Shown: piece after piece, positions 17,445 through 26,522 of the stretch | How the letters are laid out: every line of letters starts with the position of its first letter | Numbering within the stretch: position 1 is the stretch's first letter | DNA from: Alkalispirillum mobile | Lineage (GTDB): Bacteria; Pseudomonadota; Gammaproteobacteria; Nitrococcales; Halorhodospiraceae | Reading direction: 5' to 3' | Length of the DNA: 64,000 nt | NCBI RefSeq assembly: GCF_003664325.1 | Contig: NZ_RCDA01000001.1 | Span: 62,001-126,000 of the forward strand | The notes under the pieces: model-generated | The model's database searches: none | Told to the model about the DNA's origin: nothing | Seen by the model: only the letters and a program-made list of their open reading frames with translations | Program-made: the position numbers and the translations under genes

Positions 17445-19310
17445 ATGAACCGCTACCCCCTCTGGAAGTACCTGATTCTCATCGTGGTGATTGGCATCGG
17501 CGTGCTCTACGCCCTGCCAAACCTGTTCGGTGAGGACCCCACCCTGCAGATCTCCACCGCGGATGGCGAGCCACCGGACCAGGAGACCCAGCAGGAGTTG
17601 CTGCGTTTCCTGGAGGAGGAGGGGCTGAACCCGACCGGGGCCGAGACCCTGGAAGGGCTGTACCTCATCCGCTTCGAGAGCGTGGACGACCAGATGGAGG
17701 CGGCGGACCGGGTCTCCGCCAAACTGGGCCGTGACTACACGGTCGCCATGACGCTGACCCCGGCCACCCCCAACTGGCTGCGTGCGCTGAATGCGGAGCC
17801 CATGTACCTGGGGCTGGACCTCCGGGGCGGCGTCCACTTCCTGCTGGAGGTGGACGTGAACGCGCTCAAGGAGCAAACGGTCGAGCGCCACGTCAACGAC
17901 TTCCGGACGGTGCTTCGGCAGAATCGCATCCGCTACGGGCAGGTCGAGGCCTATGACGACCTGGCGGTGCGGGTCTCCTTCCGTGAAGCCCCTGCGCGCG
18001 AGGAGGCCCAGCGCCTCCTGCAGGAGGACTTCGACGAATTGGAGTTCGATCAGGAGGAGTCCGACGGCAATTTCTACCTGATCGCACGGGTCAGTGAGGA
18101 GGAGCTGGACGAACTGATTCAGTTCTCGGTCAGCCAGAACATCACCACCCTGCGGAACCGGGTCGATGAGCTGGGCGTGGCCGAGCCGGTGATCCAGCGC
18201 CAGGGGGCCGAGCGCATCGTGGTCCAGCTGCCCGGCGTGCAGGACCCGGCGCGGGCCAAGGAGATTCTGGGCGCCACTGCCACGCTGGAGTTCCGGCTGG
18301 TGGATATGGAGAACTACCCGTTTGACGGCGATCCGGACTCGCCCCGCATCCCGCCATCCTCCGAACTCTTCCAGGAGCGTGATGGCGGCCACGTGGTGCT
18401 GCAGCGGGACGTGATGATGACCGGTGACCGCATCGTGCACGCCGCCTCCGGGCTCGACCAGGAGACCGGCGGGCCACAGGTCAACATCCGGCTGTCCGGT
18501 GCCGCGGGTCGGCAGTTCAACCGCATCACCCGCGACCACGTGGGTGACCTGATGGCGGTGGTGTTCATTGAGCGCCAATCGGAAATGGTGCTGGTGAACG
18601 ACGAACCGCAGCGCGAGGTCACCGAGGTTCGCGAGGTGATCAGCGTGGCCAACATCCGGGAGCCATTGGGTTCGAGCTTCCGGATCACCGGCCTGGACAG
18701 CAGCTCCGAGGCCCGCAACCTGGCCCTGCTGCTGCGTGCCGGTGCCCTGGCCGCGCCCATCGACATCGTCGAGGAGCGGACCATCGGCCCGAGCCTGGGT
18801 GCGGAGAACGTCCGGCAGGGCTTCCTGGCCGTGGTGATCGGGTTCGCCCTGGTGGTCGTCTTCATGGCGCTCTACTACCGGGTGTTTGGCCTGGTGGCCA
18901 ATCTGGCTCTGATCACCAACCTGGTGCTCATCGTCGCCATCCTGTCGCTGCTGCAGGCGACCCTGACGCTGCCTGGTATTGCCGGCATCGTGCTCACGGT
19001 GGGGATGGCAGTGGACGCCAACGTCCTCATATTCCAGCGAATACGCGAGGAGCTGCACGCCGGATCCAGTATTCAGAGGGCGATCAGCGAGGGCTACGGC
19101 AAGGCCTTCTCCACCATTGCGGACGCCAACGTGACCACGTTGATCGCCGCCGTCGTGCTGTTCGTGTTCGGCACCGGCCCGGTTCAGGGCTTTGCGGTGA
19201 CGTTGTCCATCGGGCTGGTGACCTCCATGTTCACCGCCATCCTGGGCACGCGGGCGGTTATTAACCTCATCTACGGCGGCAACAAGCGCGTCGAAGCGCT
19301 GAAGATCTGA
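17445..19310 (+). CDS. secD: Protein translocase subunit SecD
   Basis: A 621-residue inner-membrane component that uses the proton gradient to help pull exported proteins out of the SecYEG channel on the periplasmic side. One N-terminal helix (about 8-26), a large periplasmic P1 region that includes YLGLDLRGGVHFLLEVD, and five C-terminal helices from about 455 with GIAGIVLTVGMAVDANVLIFQRIREE, the conserved TM4 signature with its essential Asp. Length is normal (E. coli 615). It is 27 bp after yajC and 10 bp before secF. Confidence 0.97.
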   Translation: MNRYPLWKYLILIVVIGIGVLYALPNLFGEDPTLQISTADGEPPDQETQQELLRFLEEEGLNPTGAETLEGLYLIRFESVDDQMEAADRVSAKLGRDYTVAMTLTPATPNWLRALNAEPMYLGLDLRGGVHFLLEVDVNALKEQTVERHVNDFRTVLRQNRIRYGQVEAYDDLAVRVSFREAPAREEAQRLLQEDFDELEFDQEESDGNFYLIARVSEEELDELIQFSVSQNITTLRNRVDELGVAEPVIQRQGAERIVVQLPGVQDPARAKEILGATATLEFRLVDMENYPFDGDPDSPRIPPSSELFQERDGGHVVLQRDVMMTGDRIVHAASGLDQETGGPQVNIRLSGAAGRQFNRITRDHVGDLMAVVFIERQSEMVLVNDEPQREVTEVREVISVANIREPLGSSFRITGLDSSSEARNLALLLRAGALAAPIDIVEERTIGPSLGAENVRQGFLAVVIGFALVVVFMALYYRVFGLVANLALITNLVLIVAILSLLQATLTLPGIAGIVLTVGMAVDANVLIFQRIREELHAGSSIQRAISEGYGKAFSTIADANVTTLIAAVVLFVFGTGPVQGFAVTLSIGLVTSMFTAILGTRAVINLIYGGNKRVEALKI

Positions 19311-19320
19311 CGGGGGCGAT

Positions 19321-20265
19321 ATGGAGTTATTTAAACGAGAACCCCGGATCGACTTTCTGGGCAAGCGCCGGCTGGGGTTGGTGCTGTCGGTGGTGCTGCT
19401 GCTTGCCTCGATCGGTTCGCTCGCATACCAAGGGCTGAACCTGGGCATCGACTTCACCGGTGGGACGGTGGTGGAGGTGGGTTACCCCGAGGCGGCCGAT
19501 CTGGACCGTATCGAGTCGGTGCTGGAGGAGGCCGGTTACGGCGATGCGGCCGTCCAGTTCTTCGGGACGCAGCGGGACGTGATGATCCGGGTGCCGCCGC
19601 GTGAGGATGCGGAGAGCGCCACCATCAGTGAGGAGATTCTGGACGCCCTGCAGTCGGATAATGCCGACGTCGACCTGCGTCGGGTGGAGTTTGTCGGTCC
19701 ACAGGTGGGTCGTGAACTCACGGAGCAGGGGCTGCTGGCGATGCTCTATGCGCTTGGCGGCATCCTGTTGTATGTGGCGTTCCGCTTCGAGTACCGCTTT
19801 GCCATCGGGTCGGTGGCGGCGCTGCTGCACGACATCATCCTGGTGCTGGGCTTTTTCTCCATCACCCGCATGCAGTTCGACCTCACAGTGCTGGCGGCGG
19901 TGCTGGCTATCATCGGCTACTCGCTCAACGACACCATCGTGGTCTTCGACCGGATCCGGGAGAACTTCCTGAAGATCCGCAAGGCAGGGTCGCGCGAGGT
20001 GATGAACATTTCCATCAACCAGACGCTGTCCCGGACCCTGGTCACCTCGTTCACCACCCTGCTGGTGGTCGGCTCGCTGATGGTCGTCGGGGGGGAACTG
20101 ATTCGTGGCTTCGCCACGGCGCTCGCGGTGGGCGTGTTGATTGGTACTTACTCCTCTATATATGTGGCCAGTGCCTCGGCGCTGGCGCTCGGGGTAACCA
20201 AGCAGGACCTCCTGCCCCCGGAAAAGGAGGAGAAGGAGGGCGAGGAGCAGGGGGAGCGGCCCTGA
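19321..20265 (+). CDS. secF: Protein translocase subunit SecF
   Basis: A 314-residue partner of SecD. N-terminal helix at about 17-34, the periplasmic block GIDFTGGTVVEVGYP, then five helices with AVLAIIGYSLNDTIVVFDRIREN, the SecF TM4 signature. The tail after the last helix is Glu/Lys-rich. It ends 34 bp before a well-formed intrinsic terminator, so it closes the yajC-yajC-secD-secF operon. Confidence 0.97.
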   Translation: MELFKREPRIDFLGKRRLGLVLSVVLLLASIGSLAYQGLNLGIDFTGGTVVEVGYPEAADLDRIESVLEEAGYGDAAVQFFGTQRDVMIRVPPREDAESATISEEILDALQSDNADVDLRRVEFVGPQVGRELTEQGLLAMLYALGGILLYVAFRFEYRFAIGSVAALLHDIILVLGFFSITRMQFDLTVLAAVLAIIGYSLNDTIVVFDRIRENFLKIRKAGSREVMNISINQTLSRTLVTSFTTLLVVGSLMVVGGELIRGFATALAVGVLIGTYSSIYVASASALALGVTKQDLLPPEKEEKEGEEQGERP

Positions 20266-20298
20266 CGCTCAGGTTTTTCCGCTGTTCCGCACGCAGGG

Positions 20299-20332
20299 GC
20301 CCCGGTGCACGTTTGTTGCCCGGGGCTTTTTT
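20299..20332 (+). terminator. Intrinsic terminator after secF
   Basis: GCCCCGG (20299-20305) pairs with CCGGGGC (20320-20326) around a 14-nt loop, followed directly by six T (20327-20332). Rightward, 34 bp after the secF stop. Confidence 0.85.
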
Positions 20333-20475
20333 GTGTCTCGATCCCGTACAGGTGCATGAAACGGGGAAACTTTCCTGGCGATAGAAGCGCCAAATCAGCG
20401 GGTTCCCGGACCTATTTCAACTCGTCTCGGCAGAAAAATTATCCACCTCGGGGGGTGGTTTCCCGGCCCTGTGGT

Positions 20476-20486
20476 CTATGCTTTTA
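20476..20486 (+). promoter_or_regulatory. RpoS-like extended -10 upstream of the CBS-domain gene
   Basis: Bases 20475-20487 read TCTATGCTTTTAA, close to the sigma-S extended -10 (KCTAYRCTTAA). No convincing -35 is seen at 16-18 bp. The match fits a stationary-phase gene cluster, since prkA-yeaH-type genes are RpoS-controlled in E. coli. Prediction only. The rest of the 258-bp gap between secF and this gene holds the secF terminator and no other gene. Confidence 0.4.
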
Positions 20487-20523
20487 ATGACACACCACCC
20501 GACAATAGGCAGGAGAACGACCA

Positions 20524-20961
20524 ATGGATAACACCCTGCATGCCGTCCTGAAGGACAAGGGCGTGGCACTTTACAGCGTTGATGCCAAAGCCTCCGTGAC
20601 CGAGGCCATCAATACCATGGTGGATGGGCACGTGGGCAGTGTGCTGGTGATGGACAAGGGGAGTTTGAGGGGCATCTTCACGGAGCGGGACGTCATGACC
20701 CGGGTGGTGCATGGCGGCAAGGATCCGGAGAAGACCCCCGTCTCGGAAGTCATGACCCGGGAGGTTGCGGTGGTGCCACCGACCATGACCATCGAGGCGG
20801 CCATGGCCGTCTGTCTGGAGCGCCGTGTGCGCCACCTGCCGGTCTACGACGGCGCTGACCTGGAGGGCGTGGTCTCCAGCGGGGACCTGATGCGTTGGGT
20901 CATCGGTGATCAGAAGCACATGATCGATGACCTGATTCAGTACATCTACGTGGGTCGTTAG
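20524..20961 (+). CDS. Tandem CBS-domain protein
   Basis: A 145-residue cytoplasmic protein that is essentially one Bateman module: CBS 1 at about 7-65 (GSVLVMDKGSLRGIFTERDV) and CBS 2 at about 72-132 (RVRHLPVYDGADLEGVVSSGDL). Such stand-alone CBS pairs bind adenine nucleotides or related ligands and modulate partner proteins. Good ribosome-binding site (AGGAGA). It is 107 bp upstream of prkA on the same strand and could report energy state to the PrkA kinase cluster; that link is inference from position only. Confidence 0.88.
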   Translation: MDNTLHAVLKDKGVALYSVDAKASVTEAINTMVDGHVGSVLVMDKGSLRGIFTERDVMTRVVHGGKDPEKTPVSEVMTREVAVVPPTMTIEAAMAVCLERRVRHLPVYDGADLEGVVSSGDLMRWVIGDQKHMIDDLIQYIYVGR

Positions 20962-21008
20962 TCCGCAGTGTGACATTGCTGCCGCCCTGCGGGGAACTGT
21001 GAACCGAC

Positions 21009-21032
21009 GGCCACGTCCAATCAGACGTGGCC
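21009..21032 (+). other. Perfect inverted repeat between the CBS gene and prkA
   Basis: GGCCACGTC (21009-21017) and GACGTGGCC (21024-21032) form a perfect 9-bp stem with a 6-nt loop. No T-run follows, so it is unlikely to terminate transcription. It may be an RNA stability or processing element, or a protein site, just before the prkA ribosome-binding site (AGGAGG at 21056-21061). Confidence 0.55.
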
Positions 21033-21068
21033 CGCGACTTAGCGAGCCGGACCTCAGGAGGGTCGCTT

Positions 21069-23015
21069 ATGGATTCTGCCGAAGCGCTGATCGCACAGTA
21101 CGCCAGGGCCTATGAAAAACGCCAGGAGCATGAGATGAGCCTGGCGGAGTATCTCGAGCAATGCCGCGACAATCCCTTGATGTATGCCACGGCCGCGGAG
21201 CGGCTGGTGGAGGCCATAGGGGAACCCGAAGTGGTCGACACGGCCAAAGACGAGCGTCTGGGCCGGGTCTTCATGAACCGCACCATCAAGCTCTATCCGG
21301 CTTTCCATGACTTTTACGGCATGGAGGAGACCATTGAGCGCATCGTGGGGTTCTTCCGCTACGCGGCCCAGGGGCTGGAAGAGCGCAAGCAGATCCTCTA
21401 CCTGCTGGGTCCGGTGGGCGGAGGTAAGTCATCACTGGCCGAGCGTTTGAAGAGCCTGATGGAGCACTACCCCATCTATGTGCTCAAGGCGGGCGACGAG
21501 CTTTCTCCGGTGTTCGAAAGCCCGCTCGGGCTGTTTGATCCCGAGACCATGGGCGAGGAGCTGGAGTCGCGTTTCGGCATCCCGAGTCGGCGGCTCACCG
21601 GCTTGATCTCCCCTTGGGCGGTGAAACGGCTGGATGAGTTCGGCGGCGACATCGGGCGGTTCCGCGTGGCGCGGGTATACCCCTCAAAACTGCGCCAGAT
21701 AGCCATCGCAAAGACCGAGCCGGGCGATGAGAACAACCAGGACATCTCCTCGCTGGTGGGCAAGGTGGATATCCGAAAGCTGGAGCTCTACAGCCAGAGC
21801 GACACCGATGCTTACAGCTATTCCGGCGGGCTCAACCGCGCCAACCAGGGCCTGTTGGAGTTCGTGGAGATGTTCAAGGCGCCTATCAAGATGCTTCACC
21901 CGCTGCTCACCGCCACCCAGGAGGGCAATTACGTGGGCAGCGAGAACATCGGGGCCATTCCCTTCCAGGGGATCGTCATGGCCCACTCCAACGAGGCGGA
22001 GTGGCAGACCTTCCGCAACAACAAGAATAACGAGGCCTTTATCGACCGAATCTCGGTGATCAAGGTGCCCTATTGCCTTCGGGTGGACGAAGAGGAGCTT
22101 ATTTACGGCAAGCTGATTCAGAACAGTGAGCTCGCCGACTCGCCTTGTGCCCCGGGCACGCTGGACATGCTGGCGCGGTTCACGGTGCTGACCCGGTTGA
22201 AGGAGCACGAGAACTCCAGCCTGTACTCAAAGATGCGGGTCTACAACGGCGAGAGCCTCAAGGACACCGACCCGCGGGCCAAGTCAATGCAGGAGTATCG
22301 CGACCAGGCGGGCATGGACGAGGGCATGGGCGGGGTGTCCACGCGCTTCGCGTTCAAGGTGCTCTCGGAGACCTTCAACTACGACACCCGTGAAGTGGCT
22401 GCCGACCCGGTCCACCTGTTGTACATGCTGGAGCAGGCCATCAAGCGCGAGCAGCTGCCGGAGGAAACCGAGCGCAAGTACCTCGAGTTGATCAAGGCTG
22501 AGCTGGCACCGCGCTACGCGGAGTACATCGGCAACGAGATCCAGAAGGCCTACCTGGAGTCCTACAGTGACTTCGGGCAGAACCTGTTCGAGCGCTATGT
22601 GGCGTACGCAGACGCCTGGATCGAGGACCACGACTACAAGGACCCCGATACCGGCCAGCTGATGGACCGCCAGACGCTGAACCAGGAGCTGTCCAAGACG
22701 GAGAAGCCGGCAGGCATCGCCAATCCGAAGGATTTTCGTAACGAGGTGGTCAAGTTTGCCCTGCGCGCCCAGGCGCAGCGCGGTGGCGACATGCCCCGCT
22801 GGACCAGCTACGAGAAGATCCGCGAGGTGATCGAGAAGCGTATGTTCAGCCAGGTGGAGGACCTGCTCCCGGTGATCAGCTTTGCCAGCAAGGCCGATTC
22901 CGAGACCGAGCGCAAGCACACCGAGTTCGTTCAGCGGATGGTGGAGCGCGGTTATACCCAGCGCCAGGTCCGCCGGCTGGTGGAGTGGTACATGCGAGTC
23001 AAACAGGCCGGGTAA
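21069..23015 (+). CDS. prkA: PrkA serine protein kinase (YeaG-like)
   Basis: A 648-residue cytoplasmic protein of the PrkA/YeaG family: an AAA+ ATPase module with Walker A GPVGGGKSS at 114-122 and a C-terminal kinase-like PrkA domain. Nearly the same length as E. coli YeaG (644 aa). YeaG is a stress- and stationary-phase protein that acts with YeaH in nitrogen starvation; recent work on the Bacillus homologue describes protease activity as well. The ATG at 21069 follows AGGAGG at 6-bp spacing. First of three genes prkA-yeaH-spoVR, a conserved proteobacterial cluster. Confidence 0.95.
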   Translation: MDSAEALIAQYARAYEKRQEHEMSLAEYLEQCRDNPLMYATAAERLVEAIGEPEVVDTAKDERLGRVFMNRTIKLYPAFHDFYGMEETIERIVGFFRYAAQGLEERKQILYLLGPVGGGKSSLAERLKSLMEHYPIYVLKAGDELSPVFESPLGLFDPETMGEELESRFGIPSRRLTGLISPWAVKRLDEFGGDIGRFRVARVYPSKLRQIAIAKTEPGDENNQDISSLVGKVDIRKLELYSQSDTDAYSYSGGLNRANQGLLEFVEMFKAPIKMLHPLLTATQEGNYVGSENIGAIPFQGIVMAHSNEAEWQTFRNNKNNEAFIDRISVIKVPYCLRVDEEELIYGKLIQNSELADSPCAPGTLDMLARFTVLTRLKEHENSSLYSKMRVYNGESLKDTDPRAKSMQEYRDQAGMDEGMGGVSTRFAFKVLSETFNYDTREVAADPVHLLYMLEQAIKREQLPEETERKYLELIKAELAPRYAEYIGNEIQKAYLESYSDFGQNLFERYVAYADAWIEDHDYKDPDTGQLMDRQTLNQELSKTEKPAGIANPKDFRNEVVKFALRAQAQRGGDMPRWTSYEKIREVIEKRMFSQVEDLLPVISFASKADSETERKHTEFVQRMVERGYTQRQVRRLVEWYMRVKQAG

Positions 23016-23034
23016 TCCCCGGGGAGGTCAGCCC

Positions 23035-24327
23035 GTGGTCAATATCATCGACCGGCGGCTCAACCCCAAGGACAAAAGCCTGGCCAACCGGCAGCGGTTT
23101 CTTCGCCGGGCCAAGCGGCAGGTTCTGGACGCCGTGCGCGATGCTTCCGCCAAGCGCAGCGTCAAGGACATGCGTGGCGAGGGGGAGCAGATCAGTATCC
23201 CTGCAGATGGCCTCGGTGAGCCGAGCTTCCGCAAGGGGAGCGATTCGGGCGCCCGCGAGCACGTGCTGCCCGGCAACAAGGAATACCGCGTGGGTGATGT
23301 CATCCCCCGGCCCGAAGGGGGCGGGGGTGGCGGTGGACGCGGCGAAGGCAGTCCGGATGGCGAAGGGCAGGACGAGTTTCAGTTCATGGTCTCGCGGGAT
23401 GAGTTCCTGGACCTCTTCTTCGAGAACCTGGCCCTGCCGGACCTGGTCAAGAAGGATCTGAAAAAGACCGAGCGTTTCGCCAATCAGCGGGCCGGCTACA
23501 GCGTGAGCGGCTCGCCCTCCAACCTCAATCTGACCCGTACCATGCGCAATAGCCTGTCGCGGCGGATTGCGCTGCGCCGCCCGAAGCGCGAGGCGTTGCG
23601 CGACCTGGAGCTGGAGATCGACCGGTTGGAGCGCAGCGGCAGCGATCCAGAGCGGCTCCGCGCACTGGTGGAGGAGCTGGACCGGCAAACCCGGCGCGCA
23701 CGGCAGATCCCCTGGATCGACCCCATCGACATCCGCTTCAACCGTTTCGAGCCGGTGCCGCAGCCGGTATCGCAGGCGGTCATGTTCTGTCTGATGGACG
23801 TCTCCGGCTCCATGACCGAAGACATGAAGGATTTGGCCAAGCGCTTCTTCATGCTCCTTTACCTCTTCCTGGAGCGGCGTTACCGGCACGTGGACGTCGT
23901 ATTCATTCGCCACACGCATATCGCCCAGGAAGTGGACGAGGAGACCTTTTTCTACAGCCGGGAGACCGGCGGTACCCTGGTCTCGCCGGCGCTGGACGAG
24001 ATGTACCGGGTGCAACGGGACCGTTACCCGGAGGAACGTTGGAACATCTACGCGGCGCAGGCCTCGGACGGCGATAACACCCCGGCGGACAACCCTCGCG
24101 TCATCCAGACGATGCGCGAGACCATCCTGCCGCTCTGCCAGTACTTCGCCTACATCGAGGTGGGGGGGCAGGGGCTGCACATGGCCTCGGACCTGTGGCG
24201 CGCCTACGAGAAGGTGGCCAGTACCCAGCCGGTCATGGCCATGCGGCGGGTACGCCGCCGGGACGAGATCTTCCCGGTGTTCCGCGAGCTGTTTACGCCT
24301 GTCGATAAGCTGGGAGCGGGCCTATGA
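23035..24327 (+). CDS. yeaH: YeaH/DUF444 family protein with von Willebrand-like MIDAS motif
   Basis: A 430-residue cytoplasmic protein (E. coli YeaH 427). A basic N-terminus (NIIDRRLNPKDKSL) is followed by a Gly-rich linker at about 96-105 and a C-terminal VWA-like domain with MIDAS-type DVSGSM at about 256-261 and a later ETGGT. The GTG start at 23035 has GGGGAGG 8 bases upstream. It functions with PrkA/YeaG in stress response in enterobacteria. Its stop overlaps the spoVR start by 4 bp (ATGA), showing tight coupling. Confidence 0.94.
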   Translation: MVNIIDRRLNPKDKSLANRQRFLRRAKRQVLDAVRDASAKRSVKDMRGEGEQISIPADGLGEPSFRKGSDSGAREHVLPGNKEYRVGDVIPRPEGGGGGGGRGEGSPDGEGQDEFQFMVSRDEFLDLFFENLALPDLVKKDLKKTERFANQRAGYSVSGSPSNLNLTRTMRNSLSRRIALRRPKREALRDLELEIDRLERSGSDPERLRALVEELDRQTRRARQIPWIDPIDIRFNRFEPVPQPVSQAVMFCLMDVSGSMTEDMKDLAKRFFMLLYLFLERRYRHVDVVFIRHTHIAQEVDEETFFYSRETGGTLVSPALDEMYRVQRDRYPEERWNIYAAQASDGDNTPADNPRVIQTMRETILPLCQYFAYIEVGGQGLHMASDLWRAYEKVASTQPVMAMRRVRRRDEIFPVFRELFTPVDKLGAGL

Positions 24328-25892
24328 CGAGGTTGGAGGAGAGTGCCCGGCTGCTCTATCGCGGGGCGGATTGGGACTACGACAAACTCAAGCGGGTCCA
24401 TGATGCCGTGGAGCGCATCGCCCACGAGGAGCTGGGGTTGGACACCTACCCCAATCAGATCGAGGTGATCAGCTCCGAGCAGATGCTGGATGCCTACTCC
24501 AGCCTCGGCATGCCGCTGTTCTACCGGCACTGGTCGTTTGGCAAGCATTTCGCCCGCGACGAGATGCACTACCGCAAGGGCCTGACTGGGCTGGCCTACG
24601 AGATCGTTATCAACTCAAGCCCCTGCATCAGCTACGTCATGGAAGAGAACACCATGACCATGCAGACGCTGGTGATCGCCCACGCCGCATTCGGCCACAA
24701 CCATTTCTTCAAGAATAATCAGCTGTTCCGGACCTGGACCGACGCCGAGGGCATTCTGGACTACCTGGATTTTGCCAAGGGCTACATCACCCAGTGCGAG
24801 GAGCGCTACGGGGTGCAGGCGGTGGAACGGCTGCTCGATGCGGCGCATGCGCTCATGAGCCACGGGGTCCACCGTTTCCCGCGCAAGGGCCGGCTCAACC
24901 TGCGCCAGGAACGGGAGCGGGAGGAGGCGCGGCGGCAGTACCTGGAGGCCACTTTCAACGACCTCTGGCGGACGGTGCCCACGCCCGAGTCCGGGGGGAG
25001 TCCCCCGCCGGAACTGCAGGCGCTGGATGCGCGCCAACGCCGGTTGGGGTTGCCCGAGGAGAACCTGCTCTACTTCCTGGAAAAGCGGGCGCCGCGGCTG
25101 CATCACTGGCAGCGCGAGGTGTTGCGCATCGTGCGGCAGGTGGCGCAGTACTTCTATCCGCAGAAGCAGACCAAGGTGATGAACGAGGGCTGCGCCACGA
25201 CGGTGCACTACAGCATCATGAACCGTCTGCACCAGTCCGGTCAGATTGACGATGGCGCCTACCTTGAGTTCTTGCACAACCATACCAACGTGGTGGCGCA
25301 ACCGGACTTCGACGACCCCCGGTTCTCGGGCATCAACCCCTATGCCCTCGGTTTTGACATCCTTCAGGACATTAAACGGATCTGTGAGTCGCCCACCGAC
25401 GAGGACCGGCGCTGGTTCCCGGACATCGCCGGTAACCAGGACCCGTTGGGCACCTGGAAGCACGCCTGGGCGGAGTACCGGGACGAGAGCTTCATCCAGC
25501 AGTTCCTGAGTCCGCGGTTGATGCGCCAGTGGCGGTTGTTCCGTATCCACAACGACGCCGAGGACCCCGACCTGGAGGTCACTGCCATCCACGATGACGC
25601 CGGTTACCGGGAACTGCGCCAGTCGTTGGCGGCACAGTACGATCTGGCGCGCCAGGAAGTGGATCTGCAGGTGGTTGATGTGGACCTGGTGGGGGATCGC
25701 AAGCTGATCCTGGAGCATCGGGTGGTGGACGGCGTGCTCCTGGATTCCGCCAGCACGCTGCAGGTGCTGCGGCACCTGGCCAATCTTTGGGGCTACGGGG
25801 TGATCCTGCTGGAGCGGGACGCCCGCAGCGACCGGGTGGTCAACGAGTATCCGGAGGTAGAGCCGGACGACCCCCTGGTTGACGGGGCCTGA
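24324..25892 (+). CDS. SpoVR family protein (YcgB-like)
   Basis: A 522-residue cytoplasmic protein of the SpoVR family, named from a Bacillus spore-cortex gene but common in non-sporulating proteobacteria (E. coli YcgB, 510 aa). Conserved blocks visible are YPNQIEVISSEQMLDAY, PLFYRHWSFGKHF, ENTMTMQTLVIAHAAFGHNHFFKNN and NEGCATTVHY. The His/Glu-rich blocks suggest metal binding. Together with prkA and yeaH it makes the three-gene cluster found across proteobacteria; molecular function remains unknown. A terminator-like hairpin follows immediately. Confidence 0.94.
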   Translation: MTRLEESARLLYRGADWDYDKLKRVHDAVERIAHEELGLDTYPNQIEVISSEQMLDAYSSLGMPLFYRHWSFGKHFARDEMHYRKGLTGLAYEIVINSSPCISYVMEENTMTMQTLVIAHAAFGHNHFFKNNQLFRTWTDAEGILDYLDFAKGYITQCEERYGVQAVERLLDAAHALMSHGVHRFPRKGRLNLRQEREREEARRQYLEATFNDLWRTVPTPESGGSPPPELQALDARQRRLGLPEENLLYFLEKRAPRLHHWQREVLRIVRQVAQYFYPQKQTKVMNEGCATTVHYSIMNRLHQSGQIDDGAYLEFLHNHTNVVAQPDFDDPRFSGINPYALGFDILQDIKRICESPTDEDRRWFPDIAGNQDPLGTWKHAWAEYRDESFIQQFLSPRLMRQWRLFRIHNDAEDPDLEVTAIHDDAGYRELRQSLAAQYDLARQEVDLQVVDVDLVGDRKLILEHRVVDGVLLDSASTLQVLRHLANLWGYGVILLERDARSDRVVNEYPEVEPDDPLVDGA

Positions 25893-25893
25893 C

Positions 25894-25927
25894 CCGGCAG
25901 GCCGCCGCCGGTCCTGCCGGCTTCTTC
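25894..25927 (+). terminator. Probable terminator after spoVR
   Basis: CCGGCAGG (25894-25901) pairs perfectly with CCTGCCGG (25913-25920) around an 11-nt GC-rich loop and is followed by CTTCTTC, a weak pyrimidine-rich tail. It starts 2 bases after the spoVR stop. Confidence 0.5.
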
Positions 25928-25943
25928 ATACCCCCGGGCACGG

Positions 25944-26513
25944 ATGCTGATCATGCGACAAGGCACCTCGGACGATTATTTCGACTGGCGGCCCGCCACC
26001 ACCGATGACATCCCGGTGGTCCGGCGCGTGGCCGCCGAGACTTGGTGGCAGTGTTACCGGGGAATGATCAGTGACGGGCAGATCCGGTACATGCTTGACT
26101 GGATGTACGCCCCGGAGTTGCTGCGTCGCGAGTTGCAGGGGCTTGTCAACTGGCTGCTGTTGGTCCGCAGGGTTGACCGGGCGGTGGCGGGGTTCGCCGC
26201 CTGGGCGCCCCACGATGGCGCTGCGGCGCGGTTGCACAAGCTTTACGTTCACCCTGATCACCAGCGCCGCGGAGGGGCCATGCTGCTGCTGGAGGCGGTA
26301 ACCCGGCAGGTGACCCATGCAGGCCACAGCGCTCTGACCCTCACGGTGAACCGCTCCAATGACGAAGCCCTGGCCTTCTACCGGCGCGCAGGGTTTGTCT
26401 GCCAGGGGCAGCAGTGCAAGGAGATCGGTGGCGGGTTCGTGATGGATGACTACGTCATGGCCCTGAGCCTGGAGCAAGCAGCGGGGCCGGCAACCGACCG
26501 CAAAAGCGGTTAG
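25944..26513 (+). CDS. GNAT-family N-acetyltransferase
   Basis: A 189-residue cytoplasmic acetyl-CoA-dependent transferase. The GNAT motif A is seen as LYVHPDHQRRGGAMLLLEAV (about 97-116), followed by motif B ALTLTVNRSNDEALAFYRRAGF. Substrate cannot be told. There is an unusual Trp-rich stretch near the front (AAETWWQCYRGM). Its 3' end lies only 9 bp before aroC. ATG at 25944; a second in-frame ATG three codons later is also possible. Confidence 0.88.
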   Translation: MLIMRQGTSDDYFDWRPATTDDIPVVRRVAAETWWQCYRGMISDGQIRYMLDWMYAPELLRRELQGLVNWLLLVRRVDRAVAGFAAWAPHDGAAARLHKLYVHPDHQRRGGAMLLLEAVTRQVTHAGHSALTLTVNRSNDEALAFYRRAGFVCQGQQCKEIGGGFVMDDYVMALSLEQAAGPATDRKSG

Positions 26514-26522
26514 AATAGCGGC

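Noticed and set aside
16896-19457. An 853-codon open frame antisense to yajC-secD
   Set aside because: It is the GC-driven shadow of secD on the other strand; no start signals and composition of an antisense frame (His/Gln/Val-rich).
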